A stretch of DNA of 64,000 nt from Pseudoxanthomonas helianthi (GTDB taxonomy: Bacteria > Pseudomonadota > Gammaproteobacteria > Xanthomonadales > Xanthomonadaceae): positions 186,413-250,412 of the forward strand of contig NZ_JAGKTC010000001.1 of the NCBI RefSeq assembly GCF_017939625.1, read 5' to 3'. A program made the translations under genes and the position numbers. Shown here in pieces: positions 37,435-45,911 of this stretch. The notes below the pieces were generated by a model, which saw nothing but the letters and a program-made list of their open reading frames with translations, made no database searches and was not told the origin of the DNA. Numbering within the stretch: the first letter of the stretch is position 1; the number at the start of each line of letters is the position of its first letter.

Positions 37435-38112
37435 ATGCTGCTGCACATTCCCGAAGTGCTGACCCGCGACGAACTGGCGCACATCCGCCAGGCGCTGGAA
37501 ACGGCCGAATGGACCGACGGTCGCGAAACCGTCGGCGTGCAGGGCGCGAAGGTCAAGCGCAACGAGCAACTGCCCGACGCTTCGCCGCTGAAGGCCGAGC
37601 TCGGCCGGATGGTCTCTGCAGCGCTGGAACGCAATCCCTTGTTCTTCGCCGCGGCGTTGCCGCTGAAGACGCTGCCGCCGCGCTTCAACCGTTACGCCGG
37701 CGGCGGCGAATACGGCTTCCATGTCGATGGCGCCGTGATGCGGATCGGCGACGGCCAACAGCTGCGCTCGGACGTGTCATGCACCCTGTTCCTCGCCGAA
37801 CCCGACGAATACGACGGCGGCGAACTGATCGTCAGCGATACCTACGGCGAGCACGAGGTCAAGCTGCCGGCGGGCGACCTGATCGTGTATCCATCCAGCA
37901 GCCTGCACAAGGTCGCGCCGGTCACGCGTGGCGCACGCCTTGCCGCGTTCTTCTGGGTGCAGAGCATGGTCCGCGACGATGCGCGGCGACGCATGCTGTT
38001 CGAAATGGATACGGCCATCGAAACCCTGCGCCGCGGCGATGCCGACCAGGGCGCGGTGCTGCAGTTGACCGGCGTCTACCACAACCTGCTGCGGCAATGG
38101 ACCGAAGTCTGA
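37435..38112 (+). CDS. PiuC/YbiX-type Fe(II)/2-oxoglutarate dioxygenase (PKHD-type hydroxylase)
   Basis: A 225-residue cupin-like dioxygenase. The iron ligands are in GFHVDGAVM (His-x-Asp) and [10 protein letters not shown] (His), and the 2-oxoglutarate Arg in [11 protein letters not shown]. It is nearly always encoded beside Fiu-type receptors, as here, 49 bases downstream, and may modify the siderophore or receptor ligand. Probable Fur control is through the receptor promoter. Confidence 0.93.
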   Translation: MLLHIPEVLTRDELAHIRQALETAEWTDGRETVGVQGAKVKRNEQLPDASPLKAELGRMVSAALERNPLFFAAALPLKTLPPRFNRYAGGGEYGFHVDGAVMRIGDGQQLRSDVSCTLFLAEPDEYDGGELIVSDTYGEHEVKLPAGDLIVYPSSSLHKVAPVTRGARLAAFFWVQSMVRDDARRRMLFEMDTAIETLRRGDADQGAVLQLTGVYHNLLRQWTEV

Positions 38113-38179
38113 TCGCCCGGTCAATCTGCGCTCCGAGCATGCGTTCCTTCCTCCCTCTTTCCCGAAGCCCTTCCCTCGC

Positions 38180-38896
38180 ATGAGCACGACCACCCACCAT
38201 CGTCCGCACCGCTTCCGCAACGTCAGCTTCCGCTGGATGCGCCAGATCCACCTGTGGGTCGGCGCGTGGGGCGCGCTGGCCACCGTCGTCTACGGTTTCA
38301 CCGGTCTGGTGTTGAACCATCGCTTCGGCGACAACGCCTGGCCGCAGGGCGACAGCGACGAAATCGCCAAGACCGCGCTGGTGGTGCCGGCGACCGCACG
38401 CACTTCGGCCGAGGCGCTGTCGCTGTGGCTGCGCGACACCCAGGGCCTGGATGCACAGGTCATCCGCAAGGGCTCGCCGGGCGGCGGCAACCGCGGCGGC
38501 GAACAACGCGCCAGGAACGGCGAACGCGCCAATGGCGCCGAGGCCGGCAAGCGCGGCGGCAACGACAGGGCCGGCGGTCAGCCGCCGAAATGGAATCTGT
38601 CCGGCGGCACCGCGCGCAGCTCATGGTCGCTGGAATACACCCCCGGCGGCGAAACGGCCGAACTGAAGCAGAACCGGCAAACCCCGCTGGCGGGATTGAA
38701 CCGCCTGCACAAGGGCGTGGGTGGCGGCTGGGCGTGGATCGTGCTGGCCGACAGCTTCGCCATCGGCATGCTGCTGCTGGGCCTGTCCGGCCTGTGGATG
38801 TGGGCGCGTGGGCGCGGGGTGAAGCAGGTCTTCGTCAGCGTGCTGTTCGTCGGCCTGGTGGTATGGCTGGCGGTGTTCGTCCCCGCGATGCTGTAA
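38180..38896 (+). CDS. PepSY-associated transmembrane protein
   Basis: A 238-residue inner-membrane protein. One helix lies near residues 27-47 (RQIHLWVGAWGALATVVYGF), then a periplasmic region with a Gly/Arg/Asn-rich low-complexity stretch (about 96-130), then helices near 188-210 and 215-236. This layout is typical of PepSY-associated proteins found with siderophore receptors, possibly ferric reductases. It is the last gene of the iron module, 67 bases after piuC. Confidence 0.82.
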   Translation: MSTTTHHRPHRFRNVSFRWMRQIHLWVGAWGALATVVYGFTGLVLNHRFGDNAWPQGDSDEIAKTALVVPATARTSAEALSLWLRDTQGLDAQVIRKGSPGGGNRGGEQRARNGERANGAEAGKRGGNDRAGGQPPKWNLSGGTARSSWSLEYTPGGETAELKQNRQTPLAGLNRLHKGVGGGWAWIVLADSFAIGMLLLGLSGLWMWARGRGVKQVFVSVLFVGLVVWLAVFVPAML

Positions 38897-38904
38897 CCCG
38901 CTTC

Positions 38905-39000
38905 GTAGGAGCGCCCTTCAGGGCGCGACCAGGAGTTTCCCGGCACCGAAAAGATTTCGCTTAACGCGTCTTACGGTCGCGCCCTGAAGAGCGCTCCTAC
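38905..39000. repeat. Long inverted repeat, 'gtaggagcgc' family, second copy
   Basis: Arms of 26 bases (38905-38930 and 38975-39000), starting GTAGGAGCGCCCTTCAGGGC, differ at one base. The stop codon of the leftward hutD-like gene is formed by this repeat's CTA, so the element defines the protein's end. Confidence 0.8.
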
Positions 39001-39584
39001 AATCGGGTCAATTTGATCGCCAATAGCTCGCCGCCGCCTTCCAGCAGGAAGCGGCGGCGTTCGTTTTCGCCCTGCAATATCGCCGTGTCGCCGGCCTCGA
39101 GCGGCGGCAGGGCGCTGGCTGCGTCGAAGCGGGCCTGCCCGGCCAGCAAGTGGATCGCCCAGGTCGTGTCCGGCTCGGTGAAGAACAGCATCGGCCCGAC
39201 CAGCGGGCGATGCTGCAATTCGGCGGCCACCGCATCGCGCCGCCACATCAAATTGAAGTCGTGGGTCGGGCCGTCGAGCAATTCGCCGACCAGCGCGCGC
39301 TCCCCCGCGAAACGCAGGCGGTCGTGCGGCGGATGCAATTCGCGCACCTCGCCGTCGGCGAAGCGCAGGCGCAGGCCGTTGCCGCGCAACAGCACCAGCT
39401 CGCGCTCGATGCCGGGGAATGCGGAGAACGCCGCGTCCTTTTCGATCTCGGCGATCGACACGCGCCAGTTCCAGTCGTCGGCTTCGGGCTCGCGGATGAT
39501 TTCGCGAGTCCAGCCCAGGCCGTTCTTCCAGCGCACGCGCCGGTATTCGTTGGCCGGCACGACGCGCGGGCCTGTGTCAGTCAT
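38997..39584 (-). CDS. HutD/Ves family protein
   Basis: A 195-residue cupin-like protein of the HutD/Ves family: VRWKNGLGWTREI (residues 17-29), WRVSIAEIEKDAAFSAFPGI and GELLDGPTHDFNLMWRRD. HutD is linked to histidine utilisation and to formimino group handling in other species, but no hut genes are present here. The TAG stop arises from a repeat. Confidence 0.88.
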   Translation of the reverse strand: MTDTGPRVVPANEYRRVRWKNGLGWTREIIREPEADDWNWRVSIAEIEKDAAFSAFPGIERELVLLRGNGLRLRFADGEVRELHPPHDRLRFAGERALVGELLDGPTHDFNLMWRRDAVAAELQHRPLVGPMLFFTEPDTTWAIHLLAGQARFDAASALPPLEAGDTAILQGENERRRFLLEGGGELLAIKLTRL

Positions 39585-39614
39585 GCGTTCCTTCCGGGTT
39601 TCGGGAGTTCAGGC

Positions 39615-39653
39615 AAAAAACATCGCCCGGCGCCTTGCGGCAACCGGGCGATG
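39615..39653 (-). terminator. Rho-independent terminator for the ComEA-like gene
   Basis: The stem CATCGCCCGG / CCGGGCGATG (39621-39630, 39644-39653) has ten pairs; read leftward it is followed by TTTTTT (39615-39620). It ends the leftward transcript from the HhH gene. The 166 bases between stop and hairpin hold nothing else clear. Confidence 0.85.
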
Positions 39654-39819
39654 GTACTTCCCTGTGGGCTTCATGCCGATCCTGCCGGCGTCCTGCCCGC
39701 TACCGGCCGGGCCACGGCCCGGCGCATGGGTACATCCTTGTCGGCGTCCTGCCTGCTTTCCTCGGCTTCCTGCCCCTGCGGCCCGGCCAGCCTCCTGCTG
39801 TTCCGCGCCGTGGAAACCT

Positions 39820-40170
39820 TCAGCGCCGCACGAGGTGGCGCGGCCGCAGCGGCGCGGCGGTGGTGGAGGGCGCCGTCGACGGCTTCGCCGCCGGCTGGCC
39901 GCGGCCCACTTCGATGCGGTCGCGGTTCTTTTCCACCGTCTTCAGGCCGATGCCCTTGACCATCGCCAGTTCCTCGGCGCTCTTGAACGGGCCATTGGCC
40001 TTGCGATAGTCGACGATGGCCTGCGCCTTGGCCGCGCCGATGTTGAGCAGCACTTCGTCCAGCGTGGCGGCATCGGCGCTGTTGATGTTGACCTTGTCGG
40101 CGGCGAAGGCGCTGGTGGCCATCAGCAGGGACAGGGCGGCGGCTTTGATGAGGTTGGAAAAGAGGTTCAT
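39820..40170 (-). CDS. ComEA-family helix-hairpin-helix DNA-binding protein
   Basis: A 116-residue secreted protein with a signal peptide (MNLFSNLIKAAALSLLMATS, cut after AFA) and a ComEA-type double HhH: VNINSADAATLDEVL, IGAAKAQAIVDYRK and MVKGIGLKTVEKNRDRIEV. A Pro/Ala/Thr-rich tail ends the protein. It probably binds incoming DNA in the periplasm for natural transformation. The ATG at 40170, not one 27 codons farther upstream, puts the signal peptide at the N-terminus. Confidence 0.9.
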   Translation of the reverse strand: MNLFSNLIKAAALSLLMATSAFAADKVNINSADAATLDEVLLNIGAAKAQAIVDYRKANGPFKSAEELAMVKGIGLKTVEKNRDRIEVGRGQPAAKPSTAPSTTAAPLRPRHLVRR

Positions 40171-40311
40171 ATGTGCATTCCTTTGGTTTGGGGATTCGAT
40201 CCACCCGGTGCGATTCCGTTTCGCTGCCGGTGTGGACAGTCTCCTTGCCAAGGCAGGGCCAAGGTATCGCGTGAATGCCGCGTTTTCTGCCGGGAAATTC
40301 CGCGACTCCGT

Positions 40312-40327
40312 GTAGGAAAATTCCTAC
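40312..40327. promoter_or_regulatory. 16-base palindrome between divergent comEA-like and peptidase genes
   Basis: GTAGGAAAATTCCTAC is a perfect palindrome, AT-rich in its centre, lying 50 bases before the peptidase start and 142 bases before the ComEA-like start. It looks like an operator. A short CCCC...GGGG hairpin (40327-40343) follows it. Confidence 0.45.
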
Positions 40328-40377
40328 CCCCTCCCGCAGGGGTAAAATCGGCGGACTCCCGTTATGCTGGAACCCGC

Positions 40378-41868
40378 ATGGACAACACCCGGCTCGACGC
40401 CTTCGTCGGCAAGCAATGGGACGATGAAATCGTCCCGCAACTGGTCGAATACATCCGCATTCCCAACAAGTCGCCGATGTTCGATCCCGACTGGGTCGCG
40501 AACGGCCACATGGATGCGGCGGTCGAGCTGATGGCCAACTGGGCGCGCAGCCAGCCGATCGACGGCATGGCCCTGGAAGTGATCCGGCTGGAAGGCCGCA
40601 CCCCGTTGATCTTCATCGAGATCCCCGCTTCCGGCGCCGAGAGCGGGGACGACACGGTGCTGCTGTACGGCCACCTGGACAAGCAGCCGGAAATGACCGG
40701 CTGGGACGAAGGGCTGGGCCCATGGCAGCCGGTGCTGAAGGGCGACAAGCTGTTCGGCCGCGGTGGCGCCGACGACGGCTATGCGATCTTCGGCTCGCTG
40801 ACTGCGATCCGCGCGCTGCGTGAGCAGGGCTTGCCGCACGCGCGCTGCGTGGTGCTGATCGAAGCCTGCGAGGAATCCGGCAGCTACGACCTGCCGGCCT
40901 ATGTCGACCATCTCGCCCCGCGCATCGGCAAGCCGTCGCTGGTCGTGTGCCTGGACTCGGGTTGCGGCAATTACGAACAACTGTGGTGCACCACTTCGCT
41001 GCGCGGCCTGGCCGGCGGCAACTTCAGCGTCAAGGTGCTCAGCGAAGGCGTGCACAGCGGCGACGCTTCCGGCATCGTGCCGTCCAGCTTCCGCGTGCTG
41101 CGCGAATTGCTGTCGCGCCTCGAGGACGAGACCACCGGCCGGATCAAGGTCGAAGGGCTGCATGTCGAGGTTCCGGCCGAACGCGTCGAGCAGGCGAAGA
41201 AGGTCGCCGAAGTGCTGGGCGACGAGGTCTTCGACAAGTTCCCGTTCCTGCCCGGCATGAAGCCGATGAACGACGACCTGGGCGAGCTGGTGCTCAACCG
41301 CACCTGGCGCCCGGCGCTTTCGGTGACCGGCGTGGACGGCATCCCGCCGCTGTCGTCGGCCGGCAACGTGCTGCGCCCGTTCACCGCGGTCAAACTGTCG
41401 CTGCGCCTGCCGCCGACACTGGACGGCGCCAAGGCCGGCGAGCTGCTGAAGGACGTGTTGCTGCGCGATCCGCCGTACGGCGCGCAAGTCGAACTGAAGC
41501 TGGAGAAGGCTTCCAGCGGCTGGAACGCCCCGGCGCTGTCGCCATGGCTGTCGCAGGCCATCGAGGACGCTTCGCAGGCCGCGTTCGGCAAGCCGGCGAT
41601 GTACATGGGCGAAGGCGGCACCATTCCCTTCATGGGCATGCTGGGCGAAAAATTCCCCGGTGCGCAGTTCATGATCACCGGCGTGCTCGGCCCGCATTCC
41701 AACGCGCACGGTCCCAACGAATTCCTGCACATCCCGATGGGCAAGCGGGTCACCGCCTGCGTCGCCCATGTCGTCGCGGCGCACCATGCCGCCAGCCTGC
41801 GCGGCGAGACCACCGGGGTCGGCGCGGTGGCCGGGGGCAGCGCGCACGGCGACCACGGCTGCTGCTAG
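40378..41868 (+). CDS. M20 family metallopeptidase (CNDP-like dipeptidase)
   Basis: A 496-residue zinc peptidase. The first metal motif is GHLDKQPE (His99, Asp101), then GRGGADDGYA (bridging Asp) and EACEESGS (catalytic Glu and metal Glu), with the C-terminal HSNAHGPNE (His). Such proteins hydrolyse dipeptides such as carnosine analogues. The protein ends in an unusual AHGDHGCC tail that could bind metal. A long in-frame extension upstream overlaps other genes and is spurious. Confidence 0.92.
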   Translation: MDNTRLDAFVGKQWDDEIVPQLVEYIRIPNKSPMFDPDWVANGHMDAAVELMANWARSQPIDGMALEVIRLEGRTPLIFIEIPASGAESGDDTVLLYGHLDKQPEMTGWDEGLGPWQPVLKGDKLFGRGGADDGYAIFGSLTAIRALREQGLPHARCVVLIEACEESGSYDLPAYVDHLAPRIGKPSLVVCLDSGCGNYEQLWCTTSLRGLAGGNFSVKVLSEGVHSGDASGIVPSSFRVLRELLSRLEDETTGRIKVEGLHVEVPAERVEQAKKVAEVLGDEVFDKFPFLPGMKPMNDDLGELVLNRTWRPALSVTGVDGIPPLSSAGNVLRPFTAVKLSLRLPPTLDGAKAGELLKDVLLRDPPYGAQVELKLEKASSGWNAPALSPWLSQAIEDASQAAFGKPAMYMGEGGTIPFMGMLGEKFPGAQFMITGVLGPHSNAHGPNEFLHIPMGKRVTACVAHVVAAHHAASLRGETTGVGAVAGGSAHGDHGCC

Positions 41869-41907
41869 GATTCGCTGGCCCCACCTCACCAGCCACAGGA
41901 GAACAAC

Positions 41908-42168
41908 ATGTTCGACAGCTTTCTCGGCTATCTGATCGGCGGCGCCGTCATCGGCATCCTGGCTCGCTTGATCAAGCCCGGCGCCGATCCAATGGGCTGG
42001 ATTCTGACCATCTTGCTGGGCGTCGCCGGCGCCTGGCTGGGCGGCGGAATCATCGCTACCGCACTTGGCTTGACCAGCTCGCTGTTGATCTGGGTCGTTG
42101 CGATCGTCACCGCCATCGTGTTGCTGTTCCTGTACGAAGCCATTCGCAGCAAATCGGCGAAGAAGTAA
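41908..42168 (+). CDS. GlsB/YeaQ/YmgE family stress membrane protein
   Basis: An 86-residue protein of three hydrophobic helices with the family pattern GYLIGGAVIGILARLIKPGA, ILTILLGVAGAWLGG and IVLLFLYEAIRS. These transglycosylase-associated-named proteins are stress-induced inner-membrane proteins of unknown role. A CCACAGGAGAACAAC ribosome site precedes it, and a terminator follows. Confidence 0.92.
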   Translation: MFDSFLGYLIGGAVIGILARLIKPGADPMGWILTILLGVAGAWLGGGIIATALGLTSSLLIWVVAIVTAIVLLFLYEAIRSKSAKK

Positions 42169-42189
42169 TTCTTCCCCATGCCGCATCGA

Positions 42190-42214
42190 CGCCCCGCATC
42201 GCGGGGCGTTTTTT
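42190..42214 (+). terminator. Rho-independent terminator after the GlsB gene
   Basis: The stem CGCCCCGC / GCGGGGCG with loop ATC (42190-42208) is followed by TTTTTT (42209-42214). Confidence 0.9.
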
Positions 42215-42243
42215 GTTTCCATCCGCTGGCTTACCCTTGCACG

Positions 42244-43242
42244 ATGACCGAAGACCGCGAAACCGCCCGCCTCGACTGGGCCCGCCACGCCCTTGCCGAT
42301 CCCGGCGCGCAATTGCAGCGCGCTTCGGTGGATGCCGGTTTCCGCAGCTACTGGCGCACGCACGGCACCGGCCCCAGCCGCATCGTGATGGATTCGCCGC
42401 CCGGCCAGGAAGACGTGCGCCCGTGGCTGCGCATGCGCGACCTGCTGGAAAACGGCGGCGTGCGCGTGCCACAGGTGCTGGCGCGCGACGTCGAAACCGG
42501 TTTCCTGCTGCTGGAAGACCTGGGCGGACCGACCCTGGCGCAGACCATCGACGCCGACAGCGCCGACGCGTGGTTTGCGCGCGCCATCGACGAATTGCTG
42601 AAACTGCAGGCGATCGCCCCGCCCGAAGGCATGGGCGAATTCGGCGAAGCGCTGCTGCAGCGCGATGCGGGGTTGTTCGAGGAATGGTTCCTCGGCAGGC
42701 ACCTGGGCATCGCCCTGGATTGCGACGGCAGCGACAAGCTCGAATTGGTGCAGCGCCGACTGATGGACAACGCCTTGTCGCAAGCGCGGGTGCTGACCCA
42801 TCGCGACTTCATGCCGCGCAACCTGATGCCGACCCTGCCGCAGCCGGCGGTGCTCGATTTCCAGGACTGCGTGCGCGGACCGGTCGCCTACGATCCGATC
42901 AGCCTGTTCAAGGACGCCTTCCTCAGCTGGCCGCTGCATCGCGTCGACGGCTGGCTGGCGCAATACCACGGCCGTGCGCAGGCGGCGGGGTTGCCGGTGC
43001 CGCCGTGGCCGCGGTTCCTGCGCGACGCCGACTGGCTGGGCGTGCAACGGCACCTGAAGATCCTCGGCATCTTCTGTCGCCTGCACTATCGCGACGGCAA
43101 GTCGAAATACATCGCCGACCTGCCGCGCTTCATCGTCTACCTCGAGGAAGTGCTGCCGCGTTACCGCGAGCTCGATCCGCTCGCCGATTTGCTGGAGAAC
43201 ACCATCAAGCCGGCGCTGCGCGCAAAGGAAGGCGACGCGTGA
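42244..43242 (+). CDS. amgK: N-acetylmuramate/N-acetylglucosamine kinase AmgK
   Basis: A 332-residue kinase that phosphorylates MurNAc and GlcNAc at the anomeric position in cell-wall recycling. Kinase motifs are FLLLEDLGGPTLAQ (hinge), LTHRDFMPRNLMP (catalytic Asp) and VLDFQDCVRGPVAYDP (Mg-binding Asp). It overlaps murU by four bases. With MurU it bypasses MurA, which gives intrinsic fosfomycin resistance in Pseudomonas; the inference that it does so here rests on homology. The ATG is at 42244, as the upstream frame runs into the terminator. Confidence 0.93.
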   Translation: MTEDRETARLDWARHALADPGAQLQRASVDAGFRSYWRTHGTGPSRIVMDSPPGQEDVRPWLRMRDLLENGGVRVPQVLARDVETGFLLLEDLGGPTLAQTIDADSADAWFARAIDELLKLQAIAPPEGMGEFGEALLQRDAGLFEEWFLGRHLGIALDCDGSDKLELVQRRLMDNALSQARVLTHRDFMPRNLMPTLPQPAVLDFQDCVRGPVAYDPISLFKDAFLSWPLHRVDGWLAQYHGRAQAAGLPVPPWPRFLRDADWLGVQRHLKILGIFCRLHYRDGKSKYIADLPRFIVYLEEVLPRYRELDPLADLLENTIKPALRAKEGDA

Positions 43243-43952
43243 AGGCCCTGATCTTCGCCGCGGGTCTCGGCGAGCGCATGCGTCCGCTGACCAACACCAC
43301 GCCGAAGCCACTGCTGCCTGCCGGCGGCAAGCCGCTGATCGCGTGGCACCTGGAAAAACTCGCGGCCATTGGCGTGCGCGAGGTGGTGGTCAACACGTCG
43401 TGGCTGGCCGAACAGTTCCCGCAGACGCTCGGCGATGGCGCCGCGTGGGGCTTGCGCATCGCCTATTCCTACGAAGGTCCGCATCCGCTGGAAACCGGCG
43501 GCGGCATGTTGAATGCGCTGCCGTCGCTGGGCGACGACGCACCCTTCCTGCTGGTCAACGGCGACGTGTGGACCGATTACGACTTCGCGAGACTGCCTGC
43601 CGAACCCGCTGGCCTCGCACACCTGGTGATGGTCGATCCGCCGGAATTCGCGCCGCGCGGCGATTTCCACCTGTCGTCCGCGGGCCTTGTCACCAGCGAT
43701 GGCGAACCACGCCTGACCTACGCCGGCATCGGCGTCTATCGCCCCGCCATCCTGCAGGGCTGGCGCGAACACACGACGGTCGCGTCGGCCGATGAAACCC
43801 CGCCGCGTTTCCCGCTCGCCCCGATCCTGCGCGCGCACATGCCATCCGGCGCGATCACCGGCGAGCGCCACGATGGCCGCTGGACCGACGTGGGCACGCC
43901 GCAGCGGCTGGCGGAACTGGATGCCGTGCTGGTGTCGAGCGGCGTTTTGTAG
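43239..43952 (+). CDS. murU: N-acetylmuramate alpha-1-phosphate uridylyltransferase MurU
   Basis: A 237-residue nucleotidyltransferase that makes UDP-MurNAc from MurNAc-1-phosphate and UTP. The signature is AAGLGERMRPLTNTTPKPLL (residues 7-26), with NGDVWTDYD (Mg-binding Asp) near residue 107 and ETGGGMLNALPSL. GTG at 43239 overlaps the amgK stop, as is usual for this pair. Confidence 0.93.
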   Translation: MKALIFAAGLGERMRPLTNTTPKPLLPAGGKPLIAWHLEKLAAIGVREVVVNTSWLAEQFPQTLGDGAAWGLRIAYSYEGPHPLETGGGMLNALPSLGDDAPFLLVNGDVWTDYDFARLPAEPAGLAHLVMVDPPEFAPRGDFHLSSAGLVTSDGEPRLTYAGIGVYRPAILQGWREHTTVASADETPPRFPLAPILRAHMPSGAITGERHDGRWTDVGTPQRLAELDAVLVSSGVL

Positions 43953-44030
43953 AGACATTTGCCCCGCGATTCGGCGTAGGGTGGGCCTTGGCCCACCTTT
44001 CTGCACCGGCGCGGCGGACCTGGGCGCGCC

Positions 44031-44732
44031 CTACGATCTCGTTTCGATCACCTGCCGCAGGAACGGCACGGTGACCCGGCGCTGCGCCGCCAGGGAGGCG
44101 CGGTCGAGCCTGTCGAGCAGGCCGACGAGTGCGCCGAGGTCGCGGTCGGTACGGGTCAACAGCCAGTCGATCGCGGCTTCTTCCAGCACCAGACCGCGGC
44201 GCTGCGCGCGATCGCGGAGCACGGCGCGGCGACCGTCATCGTCCAGCGGCGCCAGCGCGATGCGCACGCACTGCTGCAGGCGCGAACGCAGATCGGGCAA
44301 GGCCAGCGCGAGTTCGTCCGGCAGCGCCTGCGCGGTGTACAGCACGCTGGCGCCACGGCTGCGGGCGCGATTGTGGAAATCGAACAGGGCAACCTCGTCG
44401 TCGCGATTGCCGACGATCTTCTCCAGCCCGTCCAGCGCGACCACGTCGTGGTCGTCCAGGGTCTGCAACGCCTCGCCGGCGCGACCCGCGGCGGCGGCCA
44501 GCGGCAGGAATGCGGCGCGGTGTCCGGCCTGTTCCGCCGCCGCACACAGCGCCAATGCCAGGTGGGTCTTCCCGGTCTTGGCGGCACCGGCCAGGAACAG
44601 CCAGTCCGCACCGGGACGCTCGGCCAGCGCCTGCAACTGCGCCAGCGCCCCGGCGGGTGCGGCGACGAACGAATCGAAGCGCTGGTCCGGCGGGTAGCGC
44701 AGGGCCAGCGGCATTTGCGGCGTGGCGGTCAC
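44031..44732 (-). CDS. hda: DnaA regulatory inactivator Hda
   Basis: A 233-residue AAA+ protein that, with the sliding clamp, stimulates ATP hydrolysis by DnaA. It has the clamp-binding QMPLAL start, Walker A GAAKTGKTH near residue 50, Walker B VVALDGLEKI and the arginine-finger region LRDRAQRRGL. GTG at 44732 overlaps the AI-2E gene stop as GTGA and gives E. coli-like length; ATG at 44714 is an alternative. Confidence 0.9.
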   Translation of the reverse strand: MTATPQMPLALRYPPDQRFDSFVAAPAGALAQLQALAERPGADWLFLAGAAKTGKTHLALALCAAAEQAGHRAAFLPLAAAAGRAGEALQTLDDHDVVALDGLEKIVGNRDDEVALFDFHNRARSRGASVLYTAQALPDELALALPDLRSRLQQCVRIALAPLDDDGRRAVLRDRAQRRGLVLEEAAIDWLLTRTDRDLGALVGLLDRLDRASLAAQRRVTVPFLRQVIETRS

Positions 44733-45895
44733 TTCGTGGAGTCTTGGTTGCCCGGCGCAGGCGGCAGCGCGCCGTCGTCGATGAAGGTGTCCAGCACGAT
44801 CCGCGGATGTTCGCCGGCGTACAAGTGGCTTTGCGTGTAGCGCTCGTGCGCGTAGCGCAGCAGCACGTTGACCACCGCCGCCAGCGGCAGGCCCAGCAGC
44901 ATGCCGAGGAAACCGAACAGCTGGCCGCCAGCGAGCACCGCGAAGATCACCGCGACCGGATGCAGGCCGATGCGATCGCCGACCAGCTTCGGCGTCAGCA
45001 GGTAGCTTTCGATCACCTGGCCGACGCCGAACACCGCCAGCACTCCGGCGATGTGTTTCCAGTCGCCGTACTGCATCAGCGCGGCGAGCACGCCGAGGAC
45101 CACGCCACTGGTCGGGCCCAGGTACGGTACGAAGGTCAGCAGGCCGGCGATCAGGCCGATCAGGATGCCGAGGTCCAGGCCCACCACCCACAGGCCCAGT
45201 CCATACATCACGCCGAGGATGATCATCACCAGGAACTGCCCGCGCAGGAATCCGCCGAGCACCTCGCTGGATTCGCGCGCCAGCCGGCTGACCGTGTCGA
45301 TGTGGTCGCGCGGCACCATCGCCGCGATGCGCCCGACCAAGAGGTCCCAGTCGCGCAGGAAGAAGAAGGTGATCACCGGGATCAGCAGCAGGTTGGCGAC
45401 CCAGCCGAATACCGCCATGCCCGAACGCGACACGTAGCCGAGCACCGTGGTGGCGACGCCGCCGGCCTTCTCCCAGTTGCCGCGCACCAGTTCGATGATG
45501 TGGTCGAAGTCCAGCCACACCGACAGCTTCATGCCCACGCGCTGTTCCAGCCACGGCAGCGCGGTGCCCGTCAGCCAGGCCTGGTAGCGCGGCAGGGACT
45601 CGACCAGCGTGGCGATCTGGCCCTCGATGATCGGCACCAGGATCAGCAAGGCCACGGCCAGCACCAGCGCCATCGCCGAGAACACCAGCACCACGGCGGT
45701 ATTGCGCGAACGGCCCTTGGCTTCCAGCCAGTCGACCACCGGGTCGCCCATCCACGCCAACAACGCGGCGACCGCGAACGGCGTCAGGATCGGCGACAGC
45801 AGCCACACCACCCACAGCACGCCCAGGCCCAGCGCCGCCCATTGCAGGCGACGCAGGAAAAGCGCGATTTCCTGTTGCGATTCGTCCGTGGTCAT
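44729..45895 (-). CDS. AI-2E family transporter (PerM-like)
   Basis: A 388-residue membrane protein of the AI-2E/PerM family with eight or so helices. Typical patterns are PFAVAALLAWMGDPVVDWLE near residue 45, TSGVVLGVLAALMQYGDWKH and GQLFGFLGMLLGLPLAAVV near the C-terminus. The family includes the Na+/H+ antiporter-like and autoinducer exporters, so substrate is open. It is translationally coupled to hda and follows the DUF2066 gene, a conserved gammaproteobacterial neighbourhood. Confidence 0.9.
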   Translation of the reverse strand: MTTDESQQEIALFLRRLQWAALGLGVLWVVWLLSPILTPFAVAALLAWMGDPVVDWLEAKGRSRNTAVVLVFSAMALVLAVALLILVPIIEGQIATLVESLPRYQAWLTGTALPWLEQRVGMKLSVWLDFDHIIELVRGNWEKAGGVATTVLGYVSRSGMAVFGWVANLLLIPVITFFFLRDWDLLVGRIAAMVPRDHIDTVSRLARESSEVLGGFLRGQFLVMIILGVMYGLGLWVVGLDLGILIGLIAGLLTFVPYLGPTSGVVLGVLAALMQYGDWKHIAGVLAVFGVGQVIESYLLTPKLVGDRIGLHPVAVIFAVLAGGQLFGFLGMLLGLPLAAVVNVLLRYAHERYTQSHLYAGEHPRIVLDTFIDDGALPPAPGNQDSTK

Positions 45896-45911
45896 GGCGG
45901 GCGGCCGAGCC

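Noticed and set aside
38997-39584. Part of a histidine-utilisation (hut) operon
   Set aside because: The HutD/Ves protein stands alone between iron and competence genes with no hutH, hutU or hutI nearby.
40324-43311. A 995-codon leftward open frame opposite the M20 peptidase, glsB and amgK
   Set aside because: It spans three genuine genes and a terminator on the other strand, and has no recognisable domain.
44733-45842. A single long fused frame joining Hda with a false upstream part
   Set aside because: The upstream part is out of register with the AI-2E gene; the real Hda begins at the GTG overlapping that gene's stop.
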